Assembly (NCBI GenBank): GCA_947629795.1
Contig: CANRFC010000005.1
Span: 56,398-120,397 of the forward strand
From: an uncultured Oscillospiraceae bacterium
GTDB lineage: Bacteria > Bacillota > Clostridia > Oscillospirales > Oscillospiraceae
DNA: 64,000 nucleotides
Direction of reading: 5' to 3'
The position numbers were made by a program, and so were the translations under genes. The notes beneath the pieces were generated by a model. That model made no database searches. It was not told the origin of the DNA and was given only the letters and a program-made list of their open reading frames with translations. Below, in pieces: positions 58,139 through 64,000 of this stretch. Every line of letters begins with the position of its first letter. The first letter of the stretch is position 1.

Positions 58139-60493
58139 GGGTGCTTCCCTCCTTTCCTCTTGGGGTGTATCGGCAGTTTCACACGGGACGGTCCCGTGGG
58201 GAACCTCTGTGTCCGCCGCCTGCCGCCGGGGCTTGAACCACCGCAGGCGCAAGGCGTTGGAGACCACGGTCACCGAGCTCAGGGACATGGCGGCCGAGGC
58301 GATCATGGGGCTGAGCTGGGGGCCTCCGAACAGGACCAGGACCCCGGCGGCCACCGGGATACAGATGGCATTGTAGAAGAAGGCCCAGAAGAGATTCTGC
58401 TTCACGTTCCGGATGGTGGCCCGGGAGAGCTCCACGGCGGTAGCGGCGTCCAGCAGGTCGGACTTCATGAGCACGATGTCCGCCGACTCGATGGCCACGT
58501 CGGTGCCCGCCCCGATGGCCAGGCCCACGTCGGACCGGGCCAGGGCCGGGGCGTCGTTGATGCCGTCGCCCACCATGGCCACCTTCCTGCCCTCCTGCTG
58601 GAGCTGAGCGATCTGCCGCTCCTTGTCCTGGGGCAGCACCTCAGCCACCACCCGGGTGACACCCAGCTCTCTGCCGATGGCCTGGGCAGTGCGGGAATTG
58701 TCTCCGGTGAGCATCACCACCTCCAGGCCCATATCCCGGAAGGCGGCCACGGCGGCCTTGCTGGTGGGCTTGGGGGTGTCGGCCACGGCGATCATGCCGA
58801 TGCTCTCTCCGTCCTTGACGAAAAAGAGCGGCGTACGGCCTTGCCGGGCCAGCTCCTCGGCCCGGGCGGCGCTGCCCGGCGCCACTCCCGCCTGGGAGAG
58901 CATGGCGGCGTTGCCCGCCAGGAAATCGGCCCCCTGGATGCGCCCCTGGACCCCCTTGCCGTGGACGGCCTGGAAGCCCTCCACCGGGCACAGGGGGATA
59001 TTCCGCCTCTGGGCCTCCTCCACGATGGCCTGGCCCAGGGGATGCTCCGAGGGTTTTTCCAGAGAGGCAGCCACGCAGAGCAGCTCCTCCTCGGTGGTCT
59101 CTCCCAGGGGGACTACGTCGGTGACCACGGGTCTTCCCTGGGTGAGGGTCCCGGTCTTGTCCAGAACGATGGTGTCGATGGTGTGGAGCTTTTCCAGGGC
59201 CTCGGCGGACTTGATGAGGATGCCGTTCTCCGCGCCCTTGCCGGTGCCCACCATGATGGCCACGGGCGTGGCCAGGCCCAGGGCACAGGGGCAGGAGATG
59301 ACCAGCACGGCCACGCCGGCGGTAAGGGCCTTTGTCACCTCCCCGGTGGCGAAGAGCCAGATGGCGGCGGTGACCAGGGCGATGCAGATGACCACGGGCA
59401 CAAAGACGCCGGCCACCTTGTCGGCCAGCTTGGCGATGGGGGCCTTGGAGGAGGCGGCCTCGTCCACCAGGGCGATCATCTGGGCCAGGGTGGTGTCGTC
59501 CCCCACCCGGGTGGCCCGGAAGGTAAAGGAGCCCGACTTATTGATGGAGGCGGCGGCCACCTTGTCCCCCACCGTCTTGTCCACGGGGAGGGATTCGCCG
59601 GTGAGGGCGGACTCGTCGATGGAGGAGGCCCCCTCCACGATCTCCCCGTCCACCGGGATGGCCTGGCCGGGGCGGACCAGCAGCAGGTCTCCCACCGCCA
59701 CCTGGTCCACCGGCAGCTCCACCTCCTGACCGTCCCGGAGGACGGTGGCCGTCTTGGGCGCCAGGTCCATGAGCCGGGAAATGGCCTCCCCCGTCTTGCC
59801 CTTGGAGCGGGTCTCCATATACTTGCCCAGGGTGATGAGGGTGAGGATCATGCCGGCGGACTCCAGATAGAGGTCCATGACCCACTTGTCCACCCGGGCC
59901 GGGTCGCCGTGGCCCAGGCCCCAGCCGATCTGGTAGATGGCCACCAGGCCGTAGACGACAGCGGCAGCCGAGCCCAGGGCGATGAGGGAATCCATATTGG
60001 GCGCGCCGTGGAAGAGGGTCTTGAAGCCCACCTTGTAGTATTTGTCGTTGACATACATGATGGGCAGAGTGAGCAGCAGCAGGGTCAGGGCGTAGACCAG
60101 GGCATTTTCGGTGCCATGGAAGATGTGGGGGATGGGCCAGCCCATCATGTGGCCCATGGAGAGGTAGAACAAGGGGATAAGGAAGCAGAAGGAGATGATG
60201 AGCCGCCGCTTCATCCAGGCCAGCTCCTCCTTCATGTCGGGGACGCCGGCGGAGGCGGCGCTCTTCCCCTTCTCCGCCGCCTTGCCGGGCACCGAGGCCC
60301 CGTAGCCCGCGGCCACCACGGCGGCGATGATGGTATCGCTCGACTGCTTCCCGGCGTCGAAGTCCACCTGCATGGAACCTCCCAGCAGATTGACGTTGAC
60401 GGCGGAGACTCCCTCCAGCTTGCTCACCGCCTTCTCCACGTGGGCGGAGCAGGCCGAGCAGCTCATGCCGGTGACGGTAAATTTTTGACGCAT
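57941..60493 (-). CDS. copA: Copper-exporting P1B-ATPase CopA with C-terminal CopZ-like domain
   Basis: Pumps Cu(I) out of the cell. The 850-residue protein has one N-terminal heavy-metal domain ([15 protein letters not shown], residues 9-23) and eight helices. Motifs are TGESLPVDK, the membrane CPC ([18 protein letters not shown]), phosphorylation DKTGTLT and hinge [17 protein letters not shown]. Unusually, after the last helix pair a linker leads to a second heavy-metal domain ([18 protein letters not shown], residue 786 onward), the size of a free CopZ chaperone. An internal Shine-Dalgarno precedes Met-786. csoR is immediately upstream. Confidence 0.96.
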   Translation of the reverse strand: MRQKFTVTGMSCSACSAHVEKAVSKLEGVSAVNVNLLGGSMQVDFDAGKQSSDTIIAAVVAAGYGASVPGKAAEKGKSAASAGVPDMKEELAWMKRRLIISFCFLIPLFYLSMGHMMGWPIPHIFHGTENALVYALTLLLLTLPIMYVNDKYYKVGFKTLFHGAPNMDSLIALGSAAAVVYGLVAIYQIGWGLGHGDPARVDKWVMDLYLESAGMILTLITLGKYMETRSKGKTGEAISRLMDLAPKTATVLRDGQEVELPVDQVAVGDLLLVRPGQAIPVDGEIVEGASSIDESALTGESLPVDKTVGDKVAAASINKSGSFTFRATRVGDDTTLAQMIALVDEAASSKAPIAKLADKVAGVFVPVVICIALVTAAIWLFATGEVTKALTAGVAVLVISCPCALGLATPVAIMVGTGKGAENGILIKSAEALEKLHTIDTIVLDKTGTLTQGRPVVTDVVPLGETTEEELLCVAASLEKPSEHPLGQAIVEEAQRRNIPLCPVEGFQAVHGKGVQGRIQGADFLAGNAAMLSQAGVAPGSAARAEELARQGRTPLFFVKDGESIGMIAVADTPKPTSKAAVAAFRDMGLEVVMLTGDNSRTAQAIGRELGVTRVVAEVLPQDKERQIAQLQQEGRKVAMVGDGINDAPALARSDVGLAIGAGTDVAIESADIVLMKSDLLDAATAVELSRATIRNVKQNLFWAFFYNAICIPVAAGVLVLFGGPQLSPMIASAAMSLSSVTVVSNALRLRWFKPRRQAADTEVPHGTVPCETADTPQEERREAPMKKMVIEGMMCQMCVKHVTNALNALPGVNATVDLDSKTATVTGEASDEALTKAVTDAGYQVVSIA

Positions 60494-60527
60494 AGATATC
60501 AGCCTTTCTTGGGGTTGAGTTTGCCGG

Positions 60528-60791
60528 TCACTTCAGTATTTTCTCCAGGGCGGCCACCAATTCTTCGGTCTTGGCCTGCCGGTCCTCGGCGCTCACCGCG
60601 TCCCGGACGCAGCTTCGCAGGTGGGCGGCCAGGATCTCCCGGTTGGCCCGGTTGAGCAGAGCTTCGGTGGCCATGACCTGCTGGGAGATGTCCAGGCAGT
60701 AGCGGTCCTCCTCCACCATCTTGAGGATGCCGTCCAGCTGGCCCCGGGCAGTCTTGAGCAGGCGGCTGACCTTGGCGTGGTCTGCCATCAT
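60528..60791 (-). CDS. csoR: Copper-sensing repressor CsoR
   Basis: An 87-residue all-helical DNA-binding protein of the CsoR/RcnR family. The Cu(I) ligands are visible: Cys in [12 protein letters not shown], then His and Cys in [13 protein letters not shown]. Cu(I) binding releases the operator. The ATG at 60791 follows GAGGCGAGG; an ATG one codon later and one nine codons earlier are alternatives. It precedes copA by 34 bp and a CsoR box lies upstream, so the operon is self-regulated. Confidence 0.95.
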   Translation of the reverse strand: MMADHAKVSRLLKTARGQLDGILKMVEEDRYCLDISQQVMATEALLNRANREILAAHLRSCVRDAVSAEDRQAKTEELVAALEKILK

Positions 60792-60822
60792 GGTTCCTCG
60801 CCTCACTTTCATTCGCTAAATG

Positions 60823-60843
60823 ATACCCCCCTGGGGGGTGGTA
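60823..60843. promoter_or_regulatory. CsoR operator
   Basis: ATACCCCCCTGGGGGGTGGTA contains the perfect dyad ACCCCCC-T-GGGGGGT, the known CsoR box form. It lies at the transcription start, just downstream of the -10. Confidence 0.88.
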
Positions 60844-60845
60844 TT

Positions 60846-60874
60846 ATCATAGCACGGAGGTAGGGCATTGTCAA
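60846..60874 (-). promoter_or_regulatory. Promoter of csoR-copA
   Basis: Minus strand perfect TTGACA, 17-base spacer, TATGAT; the CsoR box begins three bases downstream. Confidence 0.88.
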
Positions 60875-60943
60875 CCCCGTTCCCCAAATATTCTTCCCCG
60901 GATATCAGAAAAATGGATGGGAAGGGCCCTCTCTGACGCACAA

Positions 60944-60980
60944 AGGGCCGGAAGTCCACTTTCGTGAGCTTCCGGCCCCT
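60944..60980 (-). terminator. Terminator of proC
   Basis: Minus strand AGGGGCCGGAAG and CTTCCGGCCCT pair around a 14-base loop, followed by TTGTG; T-run weak. Confidence 0.7.
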
Positions 60981-61011
60981 TGTCTGCGCTGTTTCATTTT
61001 CTGACGCGGAT

Positions 61012-61803
61012 CTATTTCCCCAGGCTGCCGTTCTTCTTCCAGGCTGAGAGCACCGCGTCCATGGCCGCGCCCCGCAGGCCGTGGCGCTCCAGCTCGTGGA
61101 CACCGGCGATGGTGGAGCCGCCGGGGGAGCACACGTCGTCCTTGAGCTTCCCGGGGTGCTCCCCGGTCTCCAGCACCATGGCAGCCGCCCCCAGGGTCAT
61201 CTGGGCGGCGTAGGTCAGGGCGGCGCTCCGGGGCAGGCCGGCCGCCACGCCGCCGTCGGCCAGGGCCTCGATGTAGGGATAGATGAAGGCCGGACCGCAG
61301 CCCGCTACGGCAGAAAAAGCGTCAAAGAGCCCCTCGTCCAGCCGGTCGACCCGGCCGGAGGCGGCCAGGATGGCCTCAACTTCTGTAAAGTGTTCTTCCT
61401 TTGCAGATGCTCCGCCCGCCAGAGCGGTCATGCCCTTTCCGATAGCGCAAGGGGTGTTGGGCATGATCCGCAGCACGGGCACGCTCTCCCCCGCCCAACG
61501 CTGGATGTCCTTGATCTCCACCCCGGCGGCCACAGAGACCAGCACACGTCCCGCCAGGTGCGGCGCCAGCTCCTCCACCACAGCCTTGATCTGCTTGGGC
61601 TTTACACAGAGGAAAATGTATTCTCCCTCCAGTGCCAAGTGATTTCCCTTGACAGCTTCACACCCTGTCTCCTTCGCCAGTGTCTCCGCCTTGGCAGGGG
61701 TGCGATTGGTAACGATGACCTCCTCCGGACCTATGGCCTTGCAGGCCGCCTTTACCAGGGCGGAGCCCATGTTTCCGGCGCCGATAAATGCCGCTTTTTT
61801 CAT
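61012..61803 (-). CDS. proC: Pyrroline-5-carboxylate reductase
   Basis: Last step of proline synthesis. The 263-residue protein has the NAD(P) motif KAAFIGAGNMGSALVKAA, VLRIMPNTPCAIGKGM, and the C-terminal SAVAGCGPAFIYPYIEALADGG and SPGGSTIAGVHELERHG. The ATG at 61803 has GAGGTG six bases upstream and matches the family start; the track ORF adds ten codons. It lies 80 bp downstream of the NodB-like gene. Confidence 0.97.
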   Translation of the reverse strand: MKKAAFIGAGNMGSALVKAACKAIGPEEVIVTNRTPAKAETLAKETGCEAVKGNHLALEGEYIFLCVKPKQIKAVVEELAPHLAGRVLVSVAAGVEIKDIQRWAGESVPVLRIMPNTPCAIGKGMTALAGGASAKEEHFTEVEAILAASGRVDRLDEGLFDAFSAVAGCGPAFIYPYIEALADGGVAAGLPRSAALTYAAQMTLGAAAMVLETGEHPGKLKDDVCSPGGSTIAGVHELERHGLRGAAMDAVLSAWKKNGSLGK

Positions 61804-61883
61804 GCCGTTCACCTCATTTTCCTCTTTTTTCAATTTTCACTTTCAAACGCTTTTGACGCCTCCAACCGGCGGATATGAAGGCG

Positions 61884-62789
61884 CTAAGGGGCGCTGTTGT
61901 AGCTGAAGACCACCGGCAAAACGCCATTATCCAGGGTCTCCAGGGCGTATCCTGCGGTCTCCAGGTCCCCCAAAATCGAGGGTAGCGCCTCAATGACGGC
62001 CTCTTTGCCGGGGCCGATGTTCAGGCGCAGGATGCTCCGGGACTTTCCCTCCACCGAGTCGGCCACGCTCTCCCGGATGGCCTCCGCCGCGGCGTCCTCC
62101 ACCCGGCTGTCGGCGCCGGAGGAATCCCAGTCGAAGAAGACGTACCCCCGGCGGAGCATTTCGGCGATCAGCTCCCGGTAGATGCCGCTGTCATAGGCGT
62201 TGACGGAACCGCCGGGGAACCGGAAGATGGCGGGGCTCTCCCCCGTGAGCTCCCGGACCTGCTCCGCCTGGCGCTGGAAGTCGGCCAGGTAGCTCTCCAC
62301 CGACTGGTAGATGGCCTGATAGGACTGGGAATAGCTGCTCAGGCCCAGGGCGTGGCCCCTCTCGGCGATCTCCCGCAGAGCGGCCTCCTCCTCAGGGGTG
62401 TCACAGCCGTGGACAAAGAAGGTGGCCTTGACCCCGGCGGCGTCCAGGGCGTCCAGAGCGGCCTGGGTGTTTCCGCCGGGAGCGCCGTCAAAGGTGAGAT
62501 AGACGGTGTTCTCAGCCCGGACAAGGGACTGGGCGGGCGGAACATCACAGTAGAGCTCCGGGAAGAGGAGCTGGTAGTCAATGGGCTCGGCTGCCGGAGC
62601 GGATGGCTCCGGTGTGGACGGGGCCGGCGAGTCAGACGGTGAGACGGCACTGCTCGCGCCGGGGGTCAGGCTCTCTGCCGGCGCAGAGGCGCTGTCCCGG
62701 GAGAAAAACAGCACTCCAACAAGGACTGCCATCAGGAGCAAAAGGGCTCCGATGATACCCTGATAGGCCCTTTCGCTGAGACTTTTCAC
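61884..62789 (-). CDS. Membrane-anchored NodB-fold polysaccharide deacetylase homologue, catalytic motifs degenerate
   Basis: The 301-residue protein has a helix at about residues 9-31 (GIIGALLLLMAVLVGVLFF), a Ser/Ala/Pro-rich spacer, and a NodB-like domain from about 85. Motif 1, normally TFDDGP, is TFDGAPG; motif 2, normally H-T-x-x-H, reads LSSYSQSY. The Asp and both His metal ligands are therefore missing, while motif 3 RFPGGS is kept. It is probably a carbohydrate-binding pseudo-enzyme instead of an active deacetylase (inference). GTG at 62789 has AGGAGGGG seven bases upstream; the longer track ORF is rejected. Confidence 0.85.
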   Translation of the reverse strand: MKSLSERAYQGIIGALLLLMAVLVGVLFFSRDSASAPAESLTPGASSAVSPSDSPAPSTPEPSAPAAEPIDYQLLFPELYCDVPPAQSLVRAENTVYLTFDGAPGGNTQAALDALDAAGVKATFFVHGCDTPEEEAALREIAERGHALGLSSYSQSYQAIYQSVESYLADFQRQAEQVRELTGESPAIFRFPGGSVNAYDSGIYRELIAEMLRRGYVFFDWDSSGADSRVEDAAAEAIRESVADSVEGKSRSILRLNIGPGKEAVIEALPSILGDLETAGYALETLDNGVLPVVFSYNSAP

Positions 62790-62813
62790 GCCCTTTCCCC
62801 TCCTTACATAACA

Positions 62814-62845
62814 AAAACGTGGCCGCAAGCGAAACGCCTGCGACC
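62814..62845 (-). terminator. Leader hairpin (possible attenuator) upstream of the NodB-like gene
   Basis: Minus strand GGTCGCAGGCG and CGCTTGCGGCC pair (two G-U) around TTT, followed by ACGTTTTTG. It lies between the promoter and the start codon. Confidence 0.5.
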
Positions 62846-62899
62846 GCGCGGTACAATCACAACACGATAAGATGCCGGATGTCTCTTTCGCTTGACCGG

Positions 62900-62928
62900 A
62901 TTATAGCACGAAAAGGGCTGGTGCGCAA
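62900..62928 (-). promoter_or_regulatory. Promoter of the NodB-like gene
   Basis: Minus strand TTGCGC, 17-base spacer, perfect TATAAT, leaving a leader of about 105 nt. Confidence 0.72.
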
Positions 62929-63183
62929 CTCGTTTATAGGAAAACAGCCTCAAAGGGCCGCTTTTCTCTGCCATATCTGGTTCAGATCAGCCCTGCACGA
63001 TCCTGCCTGCCATGGAAAAGCGCAGAATGTTTATGGACCATTCTTTCGCAGTTTCCCCATTGCAGTGCTGCAGTGGATAAATAAAATCATGCGATCCACT
63101 GTGTATTTTCTGTGTATTTTGGCTTGCAATATCTTGCCAATGCCTGCAAGGCAGCGCCAGGCTGAAAAGCCTTGCGGCACAAG

Positions 63184-63220
63184 GGAAAAGCCCCTGAACC
63201 GTCCTGGTTCAGGGGCCCTT
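63184..63220. terminator. Terminator-like hairpin in the gene-poor stretch
   Basis: GCCCCTGAACC and GGTTCAGGGGC pair perfectly around GTCCT, with flanks AAGGG..CCCTT. On the minus strand TTTT follows. No gene using it is visible. Confidence 0.6.
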
Positions 63221-63331
63221 GCGTTTGGTACGGATATTCATAAGGGATTCCGCAAAACATCAGAAATCCGGCACTGAACACACATACCGATCCATAATAC
63301 AGCAGACACAAATTGTATTAAAAATCCCATG

Positions 63332-63374
63332 AAAACGCTCAAAAGGGCAGGAATGCTTTTTAGAGCGTTTTTTT
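63332..63374 (+). terminator. Terminator upstream of tnpV
   Basis: AAAACGCTC and GAGCGTTTTTTT pair around a 22-base loop with an eight-base A/T extension. It would end a plus-strand transcript with no recognised gene. Confidence 0.6.
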
Positions 63375-63438
63375 CGCACATTCGCCTTTTGGAAAGGTGA
63401 CTGCTACAATAAAGCCATCAAAGGAAGGAGGTCAAAAA

Positions 63439-63789
63439 ATGAGCGCAAACCTGACGTACCACCGGGAAGGTGACTACCTGATCCCAGACTTGGCTGCCCC
63501 GGAGGACATCCCGACAGGTATCTGGGGTATGAGGCGGAGAGATTATCTGAAGCGGCACCGCAACGGAATCTATACCGGGATGCTTCTTTCAGGCAAGCTC
63601 AACGCCCATCTCGCGGAGATCGACCGACAGGCGACGGAAATGTTTGAGCGGCTGACCCGGCAGATGGCAGCAAAACAGGGTGTCACAGAGCGGCTCAAAG
63701 CCCAGGATCAAATGGCCTGGGTAGGTGCCATGAACAACATCCGTAGCGCCGCCGAGGAGGTGATTTTGGACGAATTGATCTATTCCTGA
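63439..63789 (+). CDS. tnpV: Transposon-encoded protein TnpV
   Basis: The 116-residue protein has the TnpV pattern: LTYHREGDYLIPDLAAPEDIPTGIWGMRRRDYLKRHRNGIYTGMLLSGKLNAHLAEID and a helical C-terminus QDQMAWVGAMNNIRSAAEEVILDELIY. TnpV proteins are carried by Tn4451-like and integrative elements of Clostridia; their role in transposition is unclear. ATG at 63439 has AAGGAGG seven bases upstream and TGCTACAAT acts as an extended -10. No recombinase is visible before the window ends, so this is an isolated copy or the edge of an element. Confidence 0.9.
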   Translation: MSANLTYHREGDYLIPDLAAPEDIPTGIWGMRRRDYLKRHRNGIYTGMLLSGKLNAHLAEIDRQATEMFERLTRQMAAKQGVTERLKAQDQMAWVGAMNNIRSAAEEVILDELIYS

Positions 63790-63827
63790 GCAAGCCCACA
63801 ATACTACTAATCGGAGGTACATATTTT

Positions 63828-64000
63828 ATGAAAAGCAAGACCCGGCTCATCTCTTTCCTCATGGGCGCTGTCGTCGCCCTGATCCTCTGCTCCGTGTCTC
63901 TGCCCGCACTGGCCGCCAGCGGCGCGTTCACCATCACCGGCAGTCCCATCAACGTCATGGTCAACGGCGAGGTGTTCAAGCCCAAGGATGTGAACGGGAA
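63828..64000 (+). CDS. Secreted protein, N-terminal part (copper amine oxidase-like stalk domain?)
   Basis: Open at the window edge (57 codons seen). It has ATG at 63828 with GGAGGT upstream, a classical signal peptide (RLISFLMGAVVALILCSVSLPALA, cleavage after ALA-A). The mature start is FTITGSPINVMVNGEVFKPKDVNG, which resembles the beginning of copper amine oxidase N-terminal (stalk) domains common in clostridial surface proteins. No more can be seen. It follows tnpV by 38 bp and may be cargo of the same element. Confidence 0.75.
   Translation, partial: MKSKTRLISFLMGAVVALILCSVSLPALAASGAFTITGSPINVMVNGEVFKPKDVNG

Larger units (their letters stand above)
62929..63438. other. Gene-poor stretch bordering a mobile-element remnant
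   Basis: No ORF with both a ribosome site and protein-like composition. It is AT-richer than the rest and contains a short direct repeat (TGTGTATTTT twice at about 63101-63120) and two terminator-like hairpins. It separates ordinary chromosomal genes from tnpV and may include an element boundary. An RNA gene is possible but not identifiable. Confidence 0.6.

Noticed and set aside
57134-60655. 1173-codon plus-strand ORF opposite infC and copA
   Set aside because: Shadow of GC-rich genes on the other strand; the product is low-complexity (Gly, His, Leu, Gln) without any domain, and copA and infC are certain.
63087-63311. 74-codon minus-strand ORF in the gene-poor stretch, and a 30-codon one at 63238-63330
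   Set aside because: Hydrophobic look but no ribosome site, and the ORF runs through a perfect terminator hairpin.
1-64000. tRNA, rRNA, complete insertion sequence, prophage or CRISPR-Cas locus
   Set aside because: None seen by reading both strands; only tnpV and the MATE insertion hint at mobile DNA.

Overview
The window looks like chromosomal DNA of a GC-rich, spore-forming Clostridia member of the Oscillospiraceae type (Flavonifractor/Pseudoflavonifractor-like; inferred from gene content and order, not from a search). Pointers are SpoIVA, a SpoVM-like micro-peptide and GerW; an IspH-ribosomal protein S1 fusion; CarD; RemA; the CdaA-CdaR pair; PrkC/PrpC; and TipAS-type MerR and CsoR regulators. 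Most of the window is housekeeping DNA, densely packed, with many 4-base stop/start overlaps and strong G+C bias. Atypical DNA is limited to the MATE pseudogene area (about 54.6-55.55 kb) and the right end (about 62.9-64 kb, TnpV).

Layout. 1-2.4 kb (-): ACT regulator, homoserine dehydrogenase and aspartokinase (cut by the window edge) form a threonine/lysine entry operon. 2.6-5.3 kb (-): class A PBP. 5.5-9.6 kb (+): DUF1292 gene, a 6S RNA, a PrsA-like foldase, TcdA, and two half-size TauE/SafE genes. 9.55-10.3 kb (-): ruvX-trxA. 10.5-11.3 kb (+): glycosyltransferase. 11.4-15.0 kb (-): leuC-leuD-orf-leuB with an unknown gene inside the leucine operon. 15.1-18.7 kb (+): Crp/Fnr regulator and a two-component system. 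19.0-22.3 kb (-): sporulation cluster of a small membrane protein, SpoVM, a SPOCS/LysM protein and SpoIVA.

22.4-34.5 kb (-) is one long conserved run in the order yicC-remA-gmk-rpoZ-priA-def-fmt-rsmB-rlmN-prpC-prkC-rsgA. It starts at an extended -10 promoter and ends at a strong terminator. 34.5-38.6 kb (-): cdaA-cdaR-rseC-DUF5685-dnaJ-like. 38.8-42.0 kb (-): Se/S carrier-like protein with a cysteine desulfurase, ispD-ispF, carD. 42.2-47.6 kb (-): murR/rpiR regulator, HI0933 flavoprotein, cmk, plsC and the ispH-rpsA fusion. 47.7-53.2 kb (-): site-2 protease, scpA-scpB, DUF2953, gerW, dacF-like carboxypeptidase, pseudouridine synthase. 53.3-54.5 kb (-): ECF sigma factor with its probable anti-sigma factor.

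54.6-56.4 kb holds a decayed MATE exporter with a leader terminator next to a TipAS-type MerR gene whose promoter has the 19-bp MerR spacer. 56.5-57.8 kb (-): infC-rpmI-rplT with an L20-type leader and an apparent AUC start for infC. 57.9-60.9 kb (-): csoR-copA, where copA carries a C-terminal CopZ-like domain behind an internal Shine-Dalgarno site, under a CsoR operator. 61.0-62.8 kb (-): proC and a NodB-fold protein with degenerate catalytic motifs. 62.9-63.4 kb has no convincing gene. The window closes with tnpV and the start of a secreted protein.

The most notable architecture is two genes, ispH-rpsA and copA-copZ, that fuse two proteins in frame yet keep a textbook internal Shine-Dalgarno and start codon at the domain boundary. 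I see no CRISPR array, no tRNA or rRNA gene, and no complete prophage or conjugative element.
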